A stretch of DNA of 64,000 nt from Halogeometricum sp. S1BR25-6 (GTDB taxonomy: Archaea; Halobacteriota; Halobacteria; Halobacteriales; Haloferacaceae): contig NZ_JAMQOP010000005.1 in assembly GCF_031624495.1 (NCBI RefSeq), positions 124,001-188,000 on the forward strand, written 5' to 3'. The notes beneath the pieces were generated by a model. It worked only from the letters and a program-made list of their open reading frames with translations, was not told the origin of the DNA and searched no databases. This document shows, piece after piece, positions 53,116 through 62,205 of the stretch (position 1 is its first letter; the number at the start of each line of letters is the position of its first letter). A program made the position numbers and the translations under genes.

Positions 53116-54194
53116 CCACACACCCCTCGTCCAGAGTGAAAACCAACTAGGGATGTGGGGCAAGCTCCACAAGAAATGGAGGTTCACCCGAAGGGGAGCT
53201 AAATAGAATAGTCGGAAGACGACCTAAGATGCAGAGACACGGAAAGAATAGCACAGCAATCACGACCAGCGGTTTGAAATCGCCTGGACGAATACCATCT
53301 TCGTCCTTCTTTTTGTACTGAATGCACTTGGCGAATAGTTCAGAACATGTAGTAATAAATCCTGTGCAAAATATGCCAAAATTGATGAATTTAGGAACTT
53401 GGCGCTTCTGTGCGGATCGGCTTACGGGACTATCTCTCTATACCTCGTGATTTCGGTGTTATCTCCCCGACTTGTCCAGTGGTTTCTCTCTGTTAGTCCG
53501 CGATACTCTCAATGCGTTTCACTCTGGACGAGGGGTGTGTGGGGTTCCGTTCTATCATCTGTGTATTGTGAGTAATTAGAATAACAATCGATATTCTGGC
53601 GAGTTCGCAGCCAAAGAGATACCCTTAGAGAAGGTGAACCAACTGAATTCCGCCTGCCCAGAACCGTCAGCTCGGAATCGGAATTTTAATTCCGTCAGAT
53701 CCGATTCCAACTTGCTTTTGCTGGTGATCTCGCCAGTTCTATAGGGACTCTTCTGCTTTCGTTATTCACTCTTGACTAGGGGTGCTAACTAACTCTCGTC
53801 AACGTCTCTCAATGTTTCAGACGGGATCTCAGTCGTCCCAATGTTTTCACTCTTGACGAGGGGTGTCTGCCGTACGTCAGACATCCCTTTTATATCATGT
53901 AACGTAGACACAACTGATTACTAGGTTCAGGATTACACTCGGGACGAGGGGTGGGGCCTCGACCATTCACTTTGCTCACTGGATGATGCGCTATTCACTC
54001 TTGACGGGGGGTGTGGCAAACCCGTCCGATCTCGACGTTTTCACTCTGGATTAGGGGTGCTGAGTTGAGCTGTTGACCGTCATCCAGAATGCGATTTCAT
54101 TCGGGACTGACCCGGCCCCCTGTGAGATCTATACGGTAGAGATAACACATCAGGAGACGACTATAGCCCGATTTACACTCTGGTCGGGGTAGCC
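53116..54194. other. replication origin 2 (ORB array)
   Basis: Boxes of the type CACTCTTGACGAGGGGTG occur in direct orientation at 53517-53542, 53765-53785, 53845-53866, 53933-53956, 53993-54016, 54038-54060 and, more degenerate, 54094-54118 and 54172-54194. One inverted copy at 53116-53141 is the exact reverse complement of 53517-53542 over 26 bases. The 375 bases between these two are AT-rich. The last box sits 40 bases before the initiator start, suggesting autoregulation. G-rich boxes around an AT-rich segment next to orc1/cdc6 is the standard haloarchaeal origin. Confidence 0.85.
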
Positions 54195-54233
54195 AAATCA
54201 TTAAGTGGGTTCCTTGCGCGATGTCTAATATTG

Positions 54234-55511
54234 ATGGCTGAGGAACCGTCCCAACTCTCTGACTTCGACGGACAATATGAGGACCCCGCCGATGATCCTC
54301 TGTTTAATTTTGATGAAGACGACCCCAACCGAGTCAATATTTTCGCCCGGAAGGAACTGCTGAAAGTAGGCCACGTTCCTGAAAGTGGACGTATCGTCGG
54401 CCGAGATGGTGAGATTAAGGCTGTTGCTGCTGAACTGAGACCGATCGTTCGTGGCGATCCACCTAACAATGTGATTATTTACGGAAAAACAGGGACGGGG
54501 AAATCACTGGTTGCTCGCCACGTTACCGAACGAGCCCGCCGAGCTGCGGAGTCGAACGGTGTCTCTGTCGGTACGGTTTACGTCGACTGCGCGCAGCACA
54601 ATACGCAGACGCGTGTTGCTAGGACAGTAACGCGTTCACTCAACGAGACGGACAAAACTGACTTCGATATTCCGCGCGCAGGAATTGGGAGTGGTGAATA
54701 CTACGATTATCTTTGGGAGATTCTGGATACTGCCTACGAGTCAGTTATCATCATTCTTGACGAAGTAGATCGACTCGATAACGATGATATACTCATGCAG
54801 TTATCGCGTGCTCGCGAATCGGGGAAAGCGGACTGCCACTTGGGGGTCATTGCAGTCAGCAACAAGATAGAGTACCGAAACCAGCTGAACGAGCGTGTCA
54901 AGTCCAGCCTTCGCGAAGAGGAGTTCGTCTTCCAACCCTATGATGCGAACCAACTGCGCGAAATTATGAAGCACCGTCGAGACGCGTTCCACGATGGCGT
55001 CCTCTCCGATGATGTGATTCCGCTAACGGCGGCATTAGCCGCTCAGGAACATGGTGACGCGAGGAAAGCCATCGAGATTCTCCGTCACGCTGGCGAACTT
55101 GCCGAGCGAGAAAACGTCGATACGGTTCTTGAGGAGCACGTTCGCGATGCCCAGGAGTGGGCTGAAATCGATCGGTTCGAGGAACTGCTACGAGGGTCCA
55201 CGACCCAGGTCAAATTCATTCTCTATTCTCTCGCACTACTCACTGAAGACAATCCGAACGAGGATGGGTTTTCGACCAACCGGATTTACGAACGCTATCA
55301 GGCGACGACAGAGAAAGTAGATGCGAAGACCCTCAGCGAGCACCGTGTCTATGAACTGTTAAAAGAGCAGGCATTCCTCGGTGTCGTTGAATCAACCCGA
55401 ACTGGCGGTGGTCGGGGTGAAGGCAGTTATTTGGAGCATCGACTGGTTCAGGATACCGGGATTGTGCTGAAATCTGTGCTTCGAGACAGCCGGCTAGAAG
55501 ACTTAGCATAG
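54234..55511 (+). CDS. Orc1/Cdc6-type replication initiator (copy 2)
   Basis: A 425-aa AAA+ initiator with Walker A GKTGTGKS (84-91), Walker B IIILDEVDRLD and a C-terminal winged helix (about 320-415). The arginine-containing sensor-2 region is seen in HGDARKAIEILRHAGE. It is of a different subgroup from copies 1 and 3 (longer N-terminus, NIFARKELLKVGHVPE). The gene lies immediately downstream of the ORB array, with one more inverted box after its stop (55532). ATG 54234 is preferred to TTG 54231. Confidence 0.95.
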   Translation: MAEEPSQLSDFDGQYEDPADDPLFNFDEDDPNRVNIFARKELLKVGHVPESGRIVGRDGEIKAVAAELRPIVRGDPPNNVIIYGKTGTGKSLVARHVTERARRAAESNGVSVGTVYVDCAQHNTQTRVARTVTRSLNETDKTDFDIPRAGIGSGEYYDYLWEILDTAYESVIIILDEVDRLDNDDILMQLSRARESGKADCHLGVIAVSNKIEYRNQLNERVKSSLREEEFVFQPYDANQLREIMKHRRDAFHDGVLSDDVIPLTAALAAQEHGDARKAIEILRHAGELAERENVDTVLEEHVRDAQEWAEIDRFEELLRGSTTQVKFILYSLALLTEDNPNEDGFSTNRIYERYQATTEKVDAKTLSEHRVYELLKEQAFLGVVESTRTGGGRGEGSYLEHRLVQDTGIVLKSVLRDSRLEDLA

Positions 55512-55531
55512 GTCTCGGCTCAACCCCTTCT

Positions 55532-55553
55532 CCCACCCCTAGTCACGAGTGTA
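55532..55553. repeat. inverted ORB downstream of orc copy 2
   Basis: CACCCCTAGTCACGAGTG, read on the minus strand, gives CACTCGTGACTAGGGGTG, a box of the origin-2 family. It brackets the initiator gene together with the upstream array. Confidence 0.6.
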
Positions 55554-55628
55554 TCCCTCGATACGTTGAATATGTGAGATTGGTATCTCCCCTTCTCGTT
55601 CACTAGTTTGAATCAACTTGACCCTTAA

Positions 55629-56765
55629 TTGAAGGTCATCTTATCATCTTCCCGCCACTGCCGCTTTCTCTATGGCGTTACCGGCGTCGGAAAGACAGCT
55701 GCGACCCACGATCTGCTAGAGGAACTGCAGGAATCCGCCGAAGAGTACGACGACGTCGATCTCAACGTTATCGAACTCAACTGTACCGGCTGCACCACGT
55801 CCTATCAGGTAGCGGTCAACCTCGCGAATGAGATCCGCTCTCCTTCTCATCCTCTCACTACGGTTTCGTCGATGCGAGAACCCATGAGCGAAACCGGGTA
55901 TCAACAAAAACGCATCTTCAACGAACTCTACCACGACCTTGAGTCGATTGGTGGGACTATTCTCGTGGTTCTGGACGAAATCGATAACATCGGCTCAGAT
56001 GACGATATTCTGTACGAGCTTCCACGAGCACGCTCACAATTGGATCTCGATGTGAAAATCGGTGTGGTCGGCATCTCGAACGACTTCAAGTTCCGAGAAA
56101 ACCTCTCTCCGAAAGTCAAGGACACTTTCTGCGAAGAGGAGATCTTGTTTCCTCCGTACGACGCGAATGAACTGCAGAATATTCTCAACCAACGAGCCGA
56201 TATCGCGCTCTACGATGATGTCCTTGAGACCGATGTAATCCCGTTGTGCGCAGCATTCTCTGCACAGGACTCAGGGTCTGCTCGGCAGGCGCTACGATTA
56301 CTCCGAAAAGCAGCTGATATCGCCGAGAACGATTCGATAGCGGGTGGAGAGGCGAAAATCACCGAAGATCACGTCCGGGAGGCCAAACATCAGATCCAAC
56401 GACAACAGGTCGTCGAAGGAATGCATTCGCTGACCCGACAAGGGCAGTATGTGTTGCTGACTGTCTGCCAGCTAGCAGCAGAGGGGGAAACACCCGAACG
56501 AACGAAACTAATCTATGAGCGGTATCAAGCAGTTCTTCGAAATCACGGCAGTGAACCGCTGAAACGCAGGCGGGTACACGATCACTTGTCGGATTTGAGC
56601 CTCCACGGGATCCTACGGTTGGTCGATTCATCGAGTGGACGCGGGAACTACAACGAGTACGAGCTTGATGTCTCTCTGTCGTCGGCCCTCGACGCACTCG
56701 AGAGCGAACTCGGAGACCTCAACGATATTCGTGAAACTGCCAAGCGGCATCGGGTTCTGGAGTGA
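55629..56765 (+). pseudogene. Orc1/Cdc6-type initiator, N-terminally truncated (copy 3)
   Basis: 378 codons that align with copy 1 over its full length except the first about 50 residues. The frame opens directly at FLYGVTGVGKT (Walker A) with Walker B ILVVLDEID intact and a full winged helix. The part that normally precedes Walker A is missing, and the only start is TTG 55629 with non-homologous residues. The AAA+ core may still bind ATP, but the protein is probably non-functional. Upstream DNA (55512-55628) shows no missing exon, so the 5' end was replaced. Confidence 0.7.
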
Positions 56766-56970
56766 CTAAACACCGGCAACACCAGTACTGCCAATACCCT
56801 CTCCGGTGTTGCCAGTAACCACGCCACCGTCAGTGCCAGTTTCTCCAGTACCCTCTCCACTGTTGCCAGTAATCTCTAAATGACTTCTATGCGACTTGAT
56901 TCTCAGTTACCCTTGTTGCCAGTAATATCCAACGTGCTACTGTACTCCGTTTTTACTGGCAATAGTGGTG
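56766..56970. repeat. iteron cluster TGTTGCCAGTAA
   Basis: TGTTGCCAGTAA occurs at 56807-56818, 56861-56872 and 56914-56925, and inverted as TTACTGGCAATA at 56953-56964. A 26-base unit containing TACCCTCTCC plus this core repeats with a 54-base period (56793-56818 and 56847-56872). This is the right size and place for the recognition sites of orc copy 3, or a partition site. Confidence 0.65.
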
Positions 56971-57043
56971 TGTCTGACAGAACATCAAAAAGTTGAGTAA
57001 AGATTAATCCATTATCGGCGATCCGCTCCCGATATGAATTATA

Positions 57044-57240
57044 TCACCAGGAAGAATATATTGAACTCTTATATTTTGACTTGATAAGATTTCCCTCACG
57101 CCACTGCCAGTAGTAGTAGCGATTGTCGTTAATTTCTTTTATTGTGATCGTCGCCTTTGCAGGGACGCCATCCGGAAGATCATCGAGTCGTTCTTCGACC
57201 TCGTCTCTATTCGACTCTTCTTTGAGGCGATCCACGCTTC
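57044..57240 (-). pseudogene. DUF6788-like protein, 5'-truncated
   Basis: The C-terminal block KATITIKEIN and YYYWQWREGNLIKSKYK is a clear relative of the intact protein at 15562. The N-terminal coiled-coil part is cut short. Upstream codons come from a stretch that matches the ArdC-like gene in another frame. Thus the start has been replaced by recombination at about 57228-57264. Confidence 0.6.
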
Positions 57241-57264
57241 GATAGTACTGTGCATCTCGTCGTC
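57228..57264 (-). repeat. ArdC-derived 34-base scar
   Basis: Read on the minus strand, this stretch matches 33 of 34 bases near the N-terminal end of the ArdC-like gene (about 10154-10187), encoding DEMHSTIEAWI against DEMHSTIKAWI. It sits exactly between the DUF6788-like remnant and the TrkA-C gene. Confidence 0.7.
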
Positions 57265-57789
57265 GGGACGGCGGATATCGACAAAAGAGAGCGCCTCGCA
57301 AAACAGATTGCCGAGGTACCCGGCGTCGTCAACGTCCGGCAATTCATGTGCGGAACCGGAAATATCCACGTGACGACCGTGGGCGAAGACGCACAGGAAC
57401 TCTCCCGAGTTACTCGTGACGTATCCGAGATAGATCTCGAAGTCGAGGACGAACACCTCCTCCAACACGAAGAACATCGCCCTTACCACGCCTTCGGACC
57501 GGAAGGACGGCGCGAAGGTCAGTCAATCACCGACTTCATGTCGCTCTCCGGCGGGGGAGAGGTGGTGGAAGTGAGCGTCGCGCCCGGAGCGAAGATAGAC
57601 GGGATGACGCTCAGAGAAGCAAACGAACGCGGACTCATCGCCTCGGAGGTACTCGTCGTCTCTGTGGAACGCGACGAGAGGGTCCTCACACCGAAGGGAA
57701 ACACCGAAATCCGCGCTGACGACCTCGTGACACTCTTCGCACGCGGCGGTCTATTGGAGGCGGCGGTCGGCGCATTCAGCGGCGATTAA
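57250..57789 (+). pseudogene. TrkA-C (RCK_C) domain protein, N-terminally truncated
   Basis: 179 codons from GTG 57250. The first half (HLVVGTADIDKRERLAKQI, then GVVNVRQFMCGTGNIHV) is the RAM-like part of a haloarchaeal Lrp-type regulator. The second half (VVEVSVAPGAKIDGMTLRE, then VVSVERDERVLTPKGNT) is a TrkA-C ligand-binding domain. The expected N-terminal HTH is missing at the recombination scar. It probably regulated the adjacent K+/amino-acid transport genes. It may still be translated as a truncated protein. Confidence 0.7.
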
Positions 57790-57998
57790 GCACTCTCGTA
57801 TTTGCTCGCTTTGTAGAGTATGTACCCGACGAAGACGGTGAGATAGCCTGCAGCGATTGCCATTGTAACTTGCGTTCGATCGACGAGGGCGAGGACGCAG
57901 AGAAGAAGTGGCCCTGTGAGTAGCAATCCGTCGAACACGTAGTCGTCGGCACCCGATTCGAAGACCGGACCGAGAATCGGCAGGTCTTCGACGCTCAT
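57786..57998 (-). CDS. small membrane protein, 70 aa
   Basis: [16 protein letters not shown] leads into two hydrophobic helices (about 24-42 and 46-62) and ends ASKYESA. Its ATG overlaps the stop of the fused transporter gene (57995-57998). In haloarchaea a small membrane protein often follows trkH, so it could be an accessory subunit (inference). ATG 57998 is chosen over upstream starts. Confidence 0.6.
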   Translation of the reverse strand: MSVEDLPILGPVFESGADDYVFDGLLLTGPLLLCVLALVDRTQVTMAIAAGYLTVFVGYILYKASKYESA

Positions 57999-58996
57999 CT
58001 GTAAGCACCTCCTCGCTCGAAGAGCGCTCTCAGGAGGACGAGGACGGGAATGATCTCCAGCCGTCCGATCCACATGTTGAATAGGAACATCACCTTCGCC
58101 GCCGTCGGCATCGACGGTCCGGTGATACCGGAGGATAGCCCTACGTTCCCTTGTGCGGAGGCGACTTCGAACACAACGTTCTCCAGAGTGAACTCTCCCG
58201 TCGGGAGGACGGTAAGGAGAACGAAGATACCGACGGTGAGGAAGACAACCCAGAGGAACGCGATGATGGCCGCCTCCTTGAACTCGCGGGTCGCCTCCGA
58301 TTCTGAGAGGTTCCGGTCGTTAATGTTGAAGTACCGGACCGCTGCGTCTGGATAGAATGCGTCGCTAATTCTGAAGGCAGTCCCCTTCACCAGCGTCAAC
58401 GCCCGGATGAGTTTGATACCGCCGACGGTGGACCCGGCGGCCGCACCGACGACCATGCCGAGCGAGACGGTCAACTGCGCCTCCGGCGACCATCTTGTTC
58501 CGAGCGACCCGGCTGTCTGGAACCCCGTACACGATGCGGCCGAGACGAACTGGAAAAGACCGTACCGGACCGCCTCGAACAGCGATTCGTACGTTCCGTT
58601 AAATAATAGTATCGCCACCAACAGGAGGGTTCCGAGTCCGAAGTATCCGAACACCCACCGCGTCTGCAAGTCCGTATAGAGGTTCTTCAAGTCCCCTCGG
58701 AGCATCAGGTAGTGGACCGGGAACGCGATACTCCCGAAGAACGGGCCGAGTGCTCGGTTCACGTAGTAGTAGGACCCGCCCGCCTTCGGCATCCCCGTGG
58801 CGAGTTCAGACAACGAAAGCGCCGCAAGTAACGAGACAAGACCGCCGATAGCGAACGACACCATACTCGCGGGTCCGGCGTTCTTTGCAGCGATACTCGG
58901 CAACACGAAGATGCCCGCACCGATCATCGTTCCCAATCCGATGATGTAGGCTTCGAGGAAGCCGAGGTCCCGGGCGAGTTCCTGTTCCCCACTCAT
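57995..58996 (-). CDS. in-frame fusion of an APC permease start with a TrkH end
   Basis: 333 aa. Residues 1-91 read as the start of an APC amino-acid permease ([38 protein letters not shown]). From about residue 92 the protein becomes the C-terminal 240 residues of a TrkH K+ translocating subunit ([50 protein letters not shown]). The TrkH selectivity-filter loops 3 and 4 (SCTGFQT and NVGLSSG) remain, while loops 1 and 2 are lost. A deletion joining two neighbouring genes within GSIA(F) explains it. Whether it makes a working protein is doubtful. Confidence 0.8.
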   Translation of the reverse strand: MSGEQELARDLGFLEAYIIGLGTMIGAGIFVLPSIAAKNAGPASMVSFAIGGLVSLLAALSLSELATGMPKAGGSYYYVNRALGPFFGSIAFPVHYLMLRGDLKNLYTDLQTRWVFGYFGLGTLLLVAILLFNGTYESLFEAVRYGLFQFVSAASCTGFQTAGSLGTRWSPEAQLTVSLGMVVGAAAGSTVGGIKLIRALTLVKGTAFRISDAFYPDAAVRYFNINDRNLSESEATREFKEAAIIAFLWVVFLTVGIFVLLTVLPTGEFTLENVVFEVASAQGNVGLSSGITGPSMPTAAKVMFLFNMWIGRLEIIPVLVLLRALFERGGAYR

Positions 58997-59433
58997 TCGC
59001 CCTCACCTCGTCGAGGAAGCGCGACGACCGGACGGTCTGACTTCGTCGTGAGTTTGTGCTCAACGTCACCGCTGAGGCGGCGGGCGAGAATCCCGCTACC
59101 ACGTGGGACGAACACGATGGACGTCGCGTCTATCTCCTTCGCGACGTCAAGTATTGACTCGGCGATGTCAGTTCCGAACGCGATGCGGGTTTCGATGTCG
59201 AAGCCTTCTGCTTCGAGTGTCGGCACGATAGACTGGAACACTTTTTCGGCGTACTCCCGTCACTGTTCGACCGACGCTTTGTCGGGTGCGCCGCCCGCCT
59301 TCTCGATGACGCTGAGTACCGTGACCGTCTCCGAATCCCCCTGAAGATACGTTATCGCGGCGTTCGCAGTCGTTTCAGCGTCGTCCTCTGACGCGACCGG
59401 TACGAGTGGTCGTGCGAAGATGTCCTCGGTCAT
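58993..59433 (-). pseudogene. universal stress protein with an internal nonsense codon
   Basis: From ATG 59433 the frame reads as a UspA domain (FARPLVPVASEDDAETTANAA, then VTVLSVIEKAGG) and is stopped by TGA at 59260-59262 after ASVEQ. The frame continues without shift (REYAEKVFQSIVPTLEAEG, IDATSIVFVPRGSG) to the ATP-binding end and overlaps the fusion gene ATG. It is one substitution away from intact. The downstream 82 codons could start at GTG 59238. Confidence 0.8.
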
Positions 59434-59638
59434 TGTGTTCGGACCCGGCGAGAGATTTTATTCGCCCTGTGACGCAGGAGAAGTCCCTCGACAGCACCAC
59501 CTTATCCTTGGGTCGATATCCCCCTCTTCGTCTTCTCCATGTGGGAGCGGTTTGTGCGAACCGGAATATATCCTTCTACTACTTCTCACTCCCCCAGTAA
59601 ACGTGGGATTTTATCCACATGCAAAAGTACAGGTCGAT

Positions 59639-60478
59639 ATGGAACATAGCCCGCCGGACGAACACGACTGCGTCGCCGTCGCGACAGACGGTGACGGCAT
59701 CGGTCGTCCCGGCGTTCTCTGTCTCCTGAGCCGCGATAAGCTATCACAGCAGATGGAACTTCGAATAGCTGCAGGGATTGCAGACGGCGGTGCACTCGTC
59801 GTTTCAGGAGTCGATAGCGAGGAAATCGTGCGGTGGGCACACTCGGAATCGCTCTTGGCGAACGTCGAAGTCGACTCGGTCGAACGTCCGGAGTCTCTGA
59901 CGGAAGGGTGGCTTACGTCAGTAGTAGACGAACGAGATCTCTCTACGATTGTTGACGCCCGGAGGAATCGCTCTCGCTTCTCGGAATCAGGGAGTATTGA
60001 GGTCGAAGCCGACTGTACTGTCGTCACGGTCGAAATTGTCGAGAGAATCAACTCCGTATCGTCGTTACTTGTACCCGTCACCGCTGGCCCTCACGTAGAT
60101 GCGGTTCTCGACGTATCGAGGGCACTCGCAGAAGCGACCGACTCGTGGCTCGATTTATTCACTGCTGTCGAAGATGACGAAAATCTGCCGAGCGAGGTAG
60201 AGACACTACTGTCTCACTGCAGAGAACGCCTTGGGACATTCGAGGACTACGACGAGTGGGTGTACGAGGCACCCGATCCAGCCGAGGCTATCATTGAACA
60301 GTCTCAGTACTACGATGTTACGGTTCTCGGCGCTACACAGAAGGGGAAAATCCGAAAGTACATTTCCGGGTCGACAGCGGGCGTGGTCCGTAATTCCGCA
60401 CAGAATGTCGTTCTCACCGTTAAGGCGAGCGATGTGACGGAGTCACGTTTAGAACAGTGGTTCGGAGAAGGGACTTAG
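59639..60478 (+). CDS. universal-stress-type protein, 279 aa
   Basis: The C-terminal part (about 150-265) shows the Usp pattern: VPVTAGPHVDAVLDVSRALAEA opens the fold, and VTVLGATQKGKIRKYISGSTAG is the nucleotide-binding loop. The N-terminal 140 residues (VVSGVDSEEIVRWAHSES) look like a divergent soluble domain found after some haloarchaeal cation/amino-acid permeases. It is divergent from the broken Usp gene, with the promoter in the 59434-59638 gap. ATG 59639 is preferred because the earlier frame covers the promoter region. Confidence 0.75.
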   Translation: MEHSPPDEHDCVAVATDGDGIGRPGVLCLLSRDKLSQQMELRIAAGIADGGALVVSGVDSEEIVRWAHSESLLANVEVDSVERPESLTEGWLTSVVDERDLSTIVDARRNRSRFSESGSIEVEADCTVVTVEIVERINSVSSLLVPVTAGPHVDAVLDVSRALAEATDSWLDLFTAVEDDENLPSEVETLLSHCRERLGTFEDYDEWVYEAPDPAEAIIEQSQYYDVTVLGATQKGKIRKYISGSTAGVVRNSAQNVVLTVKASDVTESRLEQWFGEGT

Positions 60479-60480
60479 AA

Positions 60481-60799
60481 TCACCATCTACTCATTAAAG
60501 TACGGAACTACGAAAGCGACATTTCACGTCTATTCGGATACCGATTCTATCACAGCGCGTAGTCACGCAGATTCAATTACGAGGTATGCCGAGATAAGTA
60601 GTGACCCAGTGCTGAGCAATTCGATTAGCCCACATTGAATCTGAGCCCATGGCCGAGACGCGCTCTGTGTTCAGCACGGCCTCGACGAACTGTCATCGGT
60701 AGAGAGTTTCAATAGGGCCACCGTGAGGGGTGTCCGCCGTTCAATGGTCGGCGTACCACCGTGACAGGGAATTTATCCCACCTCTTGAACCATCAGTGT
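60481..60799. other. intergenic with a small gene remnant
   Basis: On the minus strand at about 60660-60700 there is a remnant encoding FVEAVLNTERVSA, matching the frame at 2217-2357 with mainly third-position differences. It is preceded by a stop codon. The rest shows no gene. Confidence 0.45.
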
Positions 60800-60967
60800 A
60801 TGGGAGATGACCTGAACCTGAGCCGGGCATTTGGCAAGTGCATAGTGTATCTCTTCACCTCACTGCTCGTCGCCATCGTCATTGTGTTCTTCCTCGGAGA
60901 TTTCTCAAAAACTATTCTTTCTAGCGGTGCCTGTACAGGAGTATTGTCAGGCTACCTGCTCCTCTAA
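60800..60967 (+). CDS. small membrane protein, 55 aa
   Basis: MGDDLNLSRAFGK followed by hydrophobic stretches (CIVYLFTSLLVAIVIVFFLG and TGVLSGYLLL), with two Cys. ATG 60800 is chosen over an earlier in-frame start at 60761. No family recognised; it could also be a remnant. Confidence 0.4.
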   Translation: MGDDLNLSRAFGKCIVYLFTSLLVAIVIVFFLGDFSKTILSSGACTGVLSGYLLL

Positions 60968-60997
60968 CGTGTCTCGATGTGACCGGATAGTCGTACA

Positions 60998-61441
60998 GTG
61001 ACGCTCGCCGACCGCATCGGTCGCCGTCCTCCGGTCGTCGCAGGGATGTTTCTCACTGGTGCGAGTGTTTTCGGGATAATACTCGTCGAAGGGTGCCTCC
61101 GTGGGCCGTGCTCTCGGGTGTGTCTGGTCTCGGGGATGGCGTTACTGTACCCGAATCTGATGATACTTCCAGTCGACGCGGCACATCCAATGTGGCGTGC
61201 GACTGGCATGGGCGTCTACCGGATGTGGCGTGACTCCAGGTACGGCGTTGGTGCAATCCGGATCGGGCTCTCAATGGAGTTCGTGAACGCCGAAGCCGCA
61301 TTCTACATGACTGCAATCCTCATGTTCGTCTCTGGAACGATCGTGTATCTCTGGATGGAAGAGACGCATCCCGACTTCGGGACACACGACCCGCCTGCTC
61401 CTGCGACGGAGCAACCGGACAAGACGGTTCCGCACGACTAG
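60998..61441 (+). pseudogene. MFS transporter, C-terminal fragment
   Basis: Opens at the conserved cytoplasmic loop LADRIGRRPPVVAGM and continues through about four helices (GMALLYPNLMILPVDAA, GVYRMWRDSRYGVGAI, YMTAILMFVSGTIVYLW) to a hydrophilic tail. This is the last third of an MFS permease; the N-terminal part is absent upstream. Non-functional. Confidence 0.72.
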
Positions 61442-61475
61442 TTCTACCGCTACAAGTCAACACGACTTCCTTTAA

Positions 61476-61679
61476 TTACGGGTCGTTCTTTCTATCGCCC
61501 GGATTATTGATAACCTCGGAGTAATTGGTACTGATAGCTTCTAATCCCCAGTATACGATACCGGCGATCCCACCGAAGGCAAACAAGTAGATGACAACCC
61601 GAAGTAGGTATTCGAGAAATGTGATATCTTGGACGACGCCACCGTGTAAAACGACGACGGAGAGTGAGTTTATCGGTGC
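61476..61679 (-). pseudogene. fragment with one membrane segment
   Basis: The frame ending at 61476 reads LHGGVVQDITFLEYLLRVVIYLFAFGGIAGIVYWG, then a hydrophilic tail. It has no clear start codon. It may be the 3' end of a small membrane protein gene cut at about 61680. Confidence 0.3.
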
Positions 61680-61702
61680 CTCGGCTGGGATGCGGACCAC
61701 AG

Positions 61703-62200
61703 CTACGTCGTGTTCAAGCCACGATAGACCATGACGACGCCGATCACGAAGACGACCGTCGCCAGATAGATCGGGCCAAGATGAGTCACCCAATCGTGGG
61801 TGAACGCATCTGCCGTGTAGTGCATCGGGAGCGCGAGCGCGAGGCCGACGACGGCGGCGACAACCGTGGTCGCCCACGCCCACCGAAGCCGCTGACGCAC
61901 ACCGTACCACGACAGGGCTGTGATCGCGATCCCCGTCGAGATGATGAACGCGGCAGTGGCAATATGGAGGTGACTGATGTAGTACGCCACCGTCGGATTC
62001 AGGTCGGCTTTCGTCATTCCGTCGAGCGTACTGACCCCGAGTTCGAATCCGTTCCCCACAAAGTTCAACACGAGGAATACGACCCCGTAGCCGATGAATG
62101 CGACGCCCGCGAGCGTCATCAGCAGTGACCCATTCCGGAGCGATGCCTCAAGTTCGGTCTGTTCTTGCCGTTCGTCTGCGATGGTTTGTTCGGTTGCCAT
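61703..62200 (-). CDS. four-helix membrane protein, 165 aa
   Basis: After a charged N-terminus come four hydrophobic segments (about 27-48, 73-97, 108-125 and 141-160). Conserved-looking His residues occur (YYISHLHIATAAF, HYTADAF, DWVTHLG), reminiscent of small haem or copper membrane proteins, but no family is recognised. It lies 6 bases after the methyltransferase stop and is probably co-transcribed with it. Confidence 0.65.
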   Translation of the reverse strand: MATEQTIADERQEQTELEASLRNGSLLMTLAGVAFIGYGVVFLVLNFVGNGFELGVSTLDGMTKADLNPTVAYYISHLHIATAAFIISTGIAITALSWYGVRQRLRWAWATTVVAAVVGLALALPMHYTADAFTHDWVTHLGPIYLATVVFVIGVVMVYRGLNTT

Positions 62201-62205
62201 AGTAA

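Noticed and set aside
53500-54200. Repeated boxes as a CRISPR array
   Set aside because: Spacing is irregular, boxes are short with G-rich cores, one is inverted, and an orc1/cdc6 gene follows; this is an origin array, and no cas gene is present.
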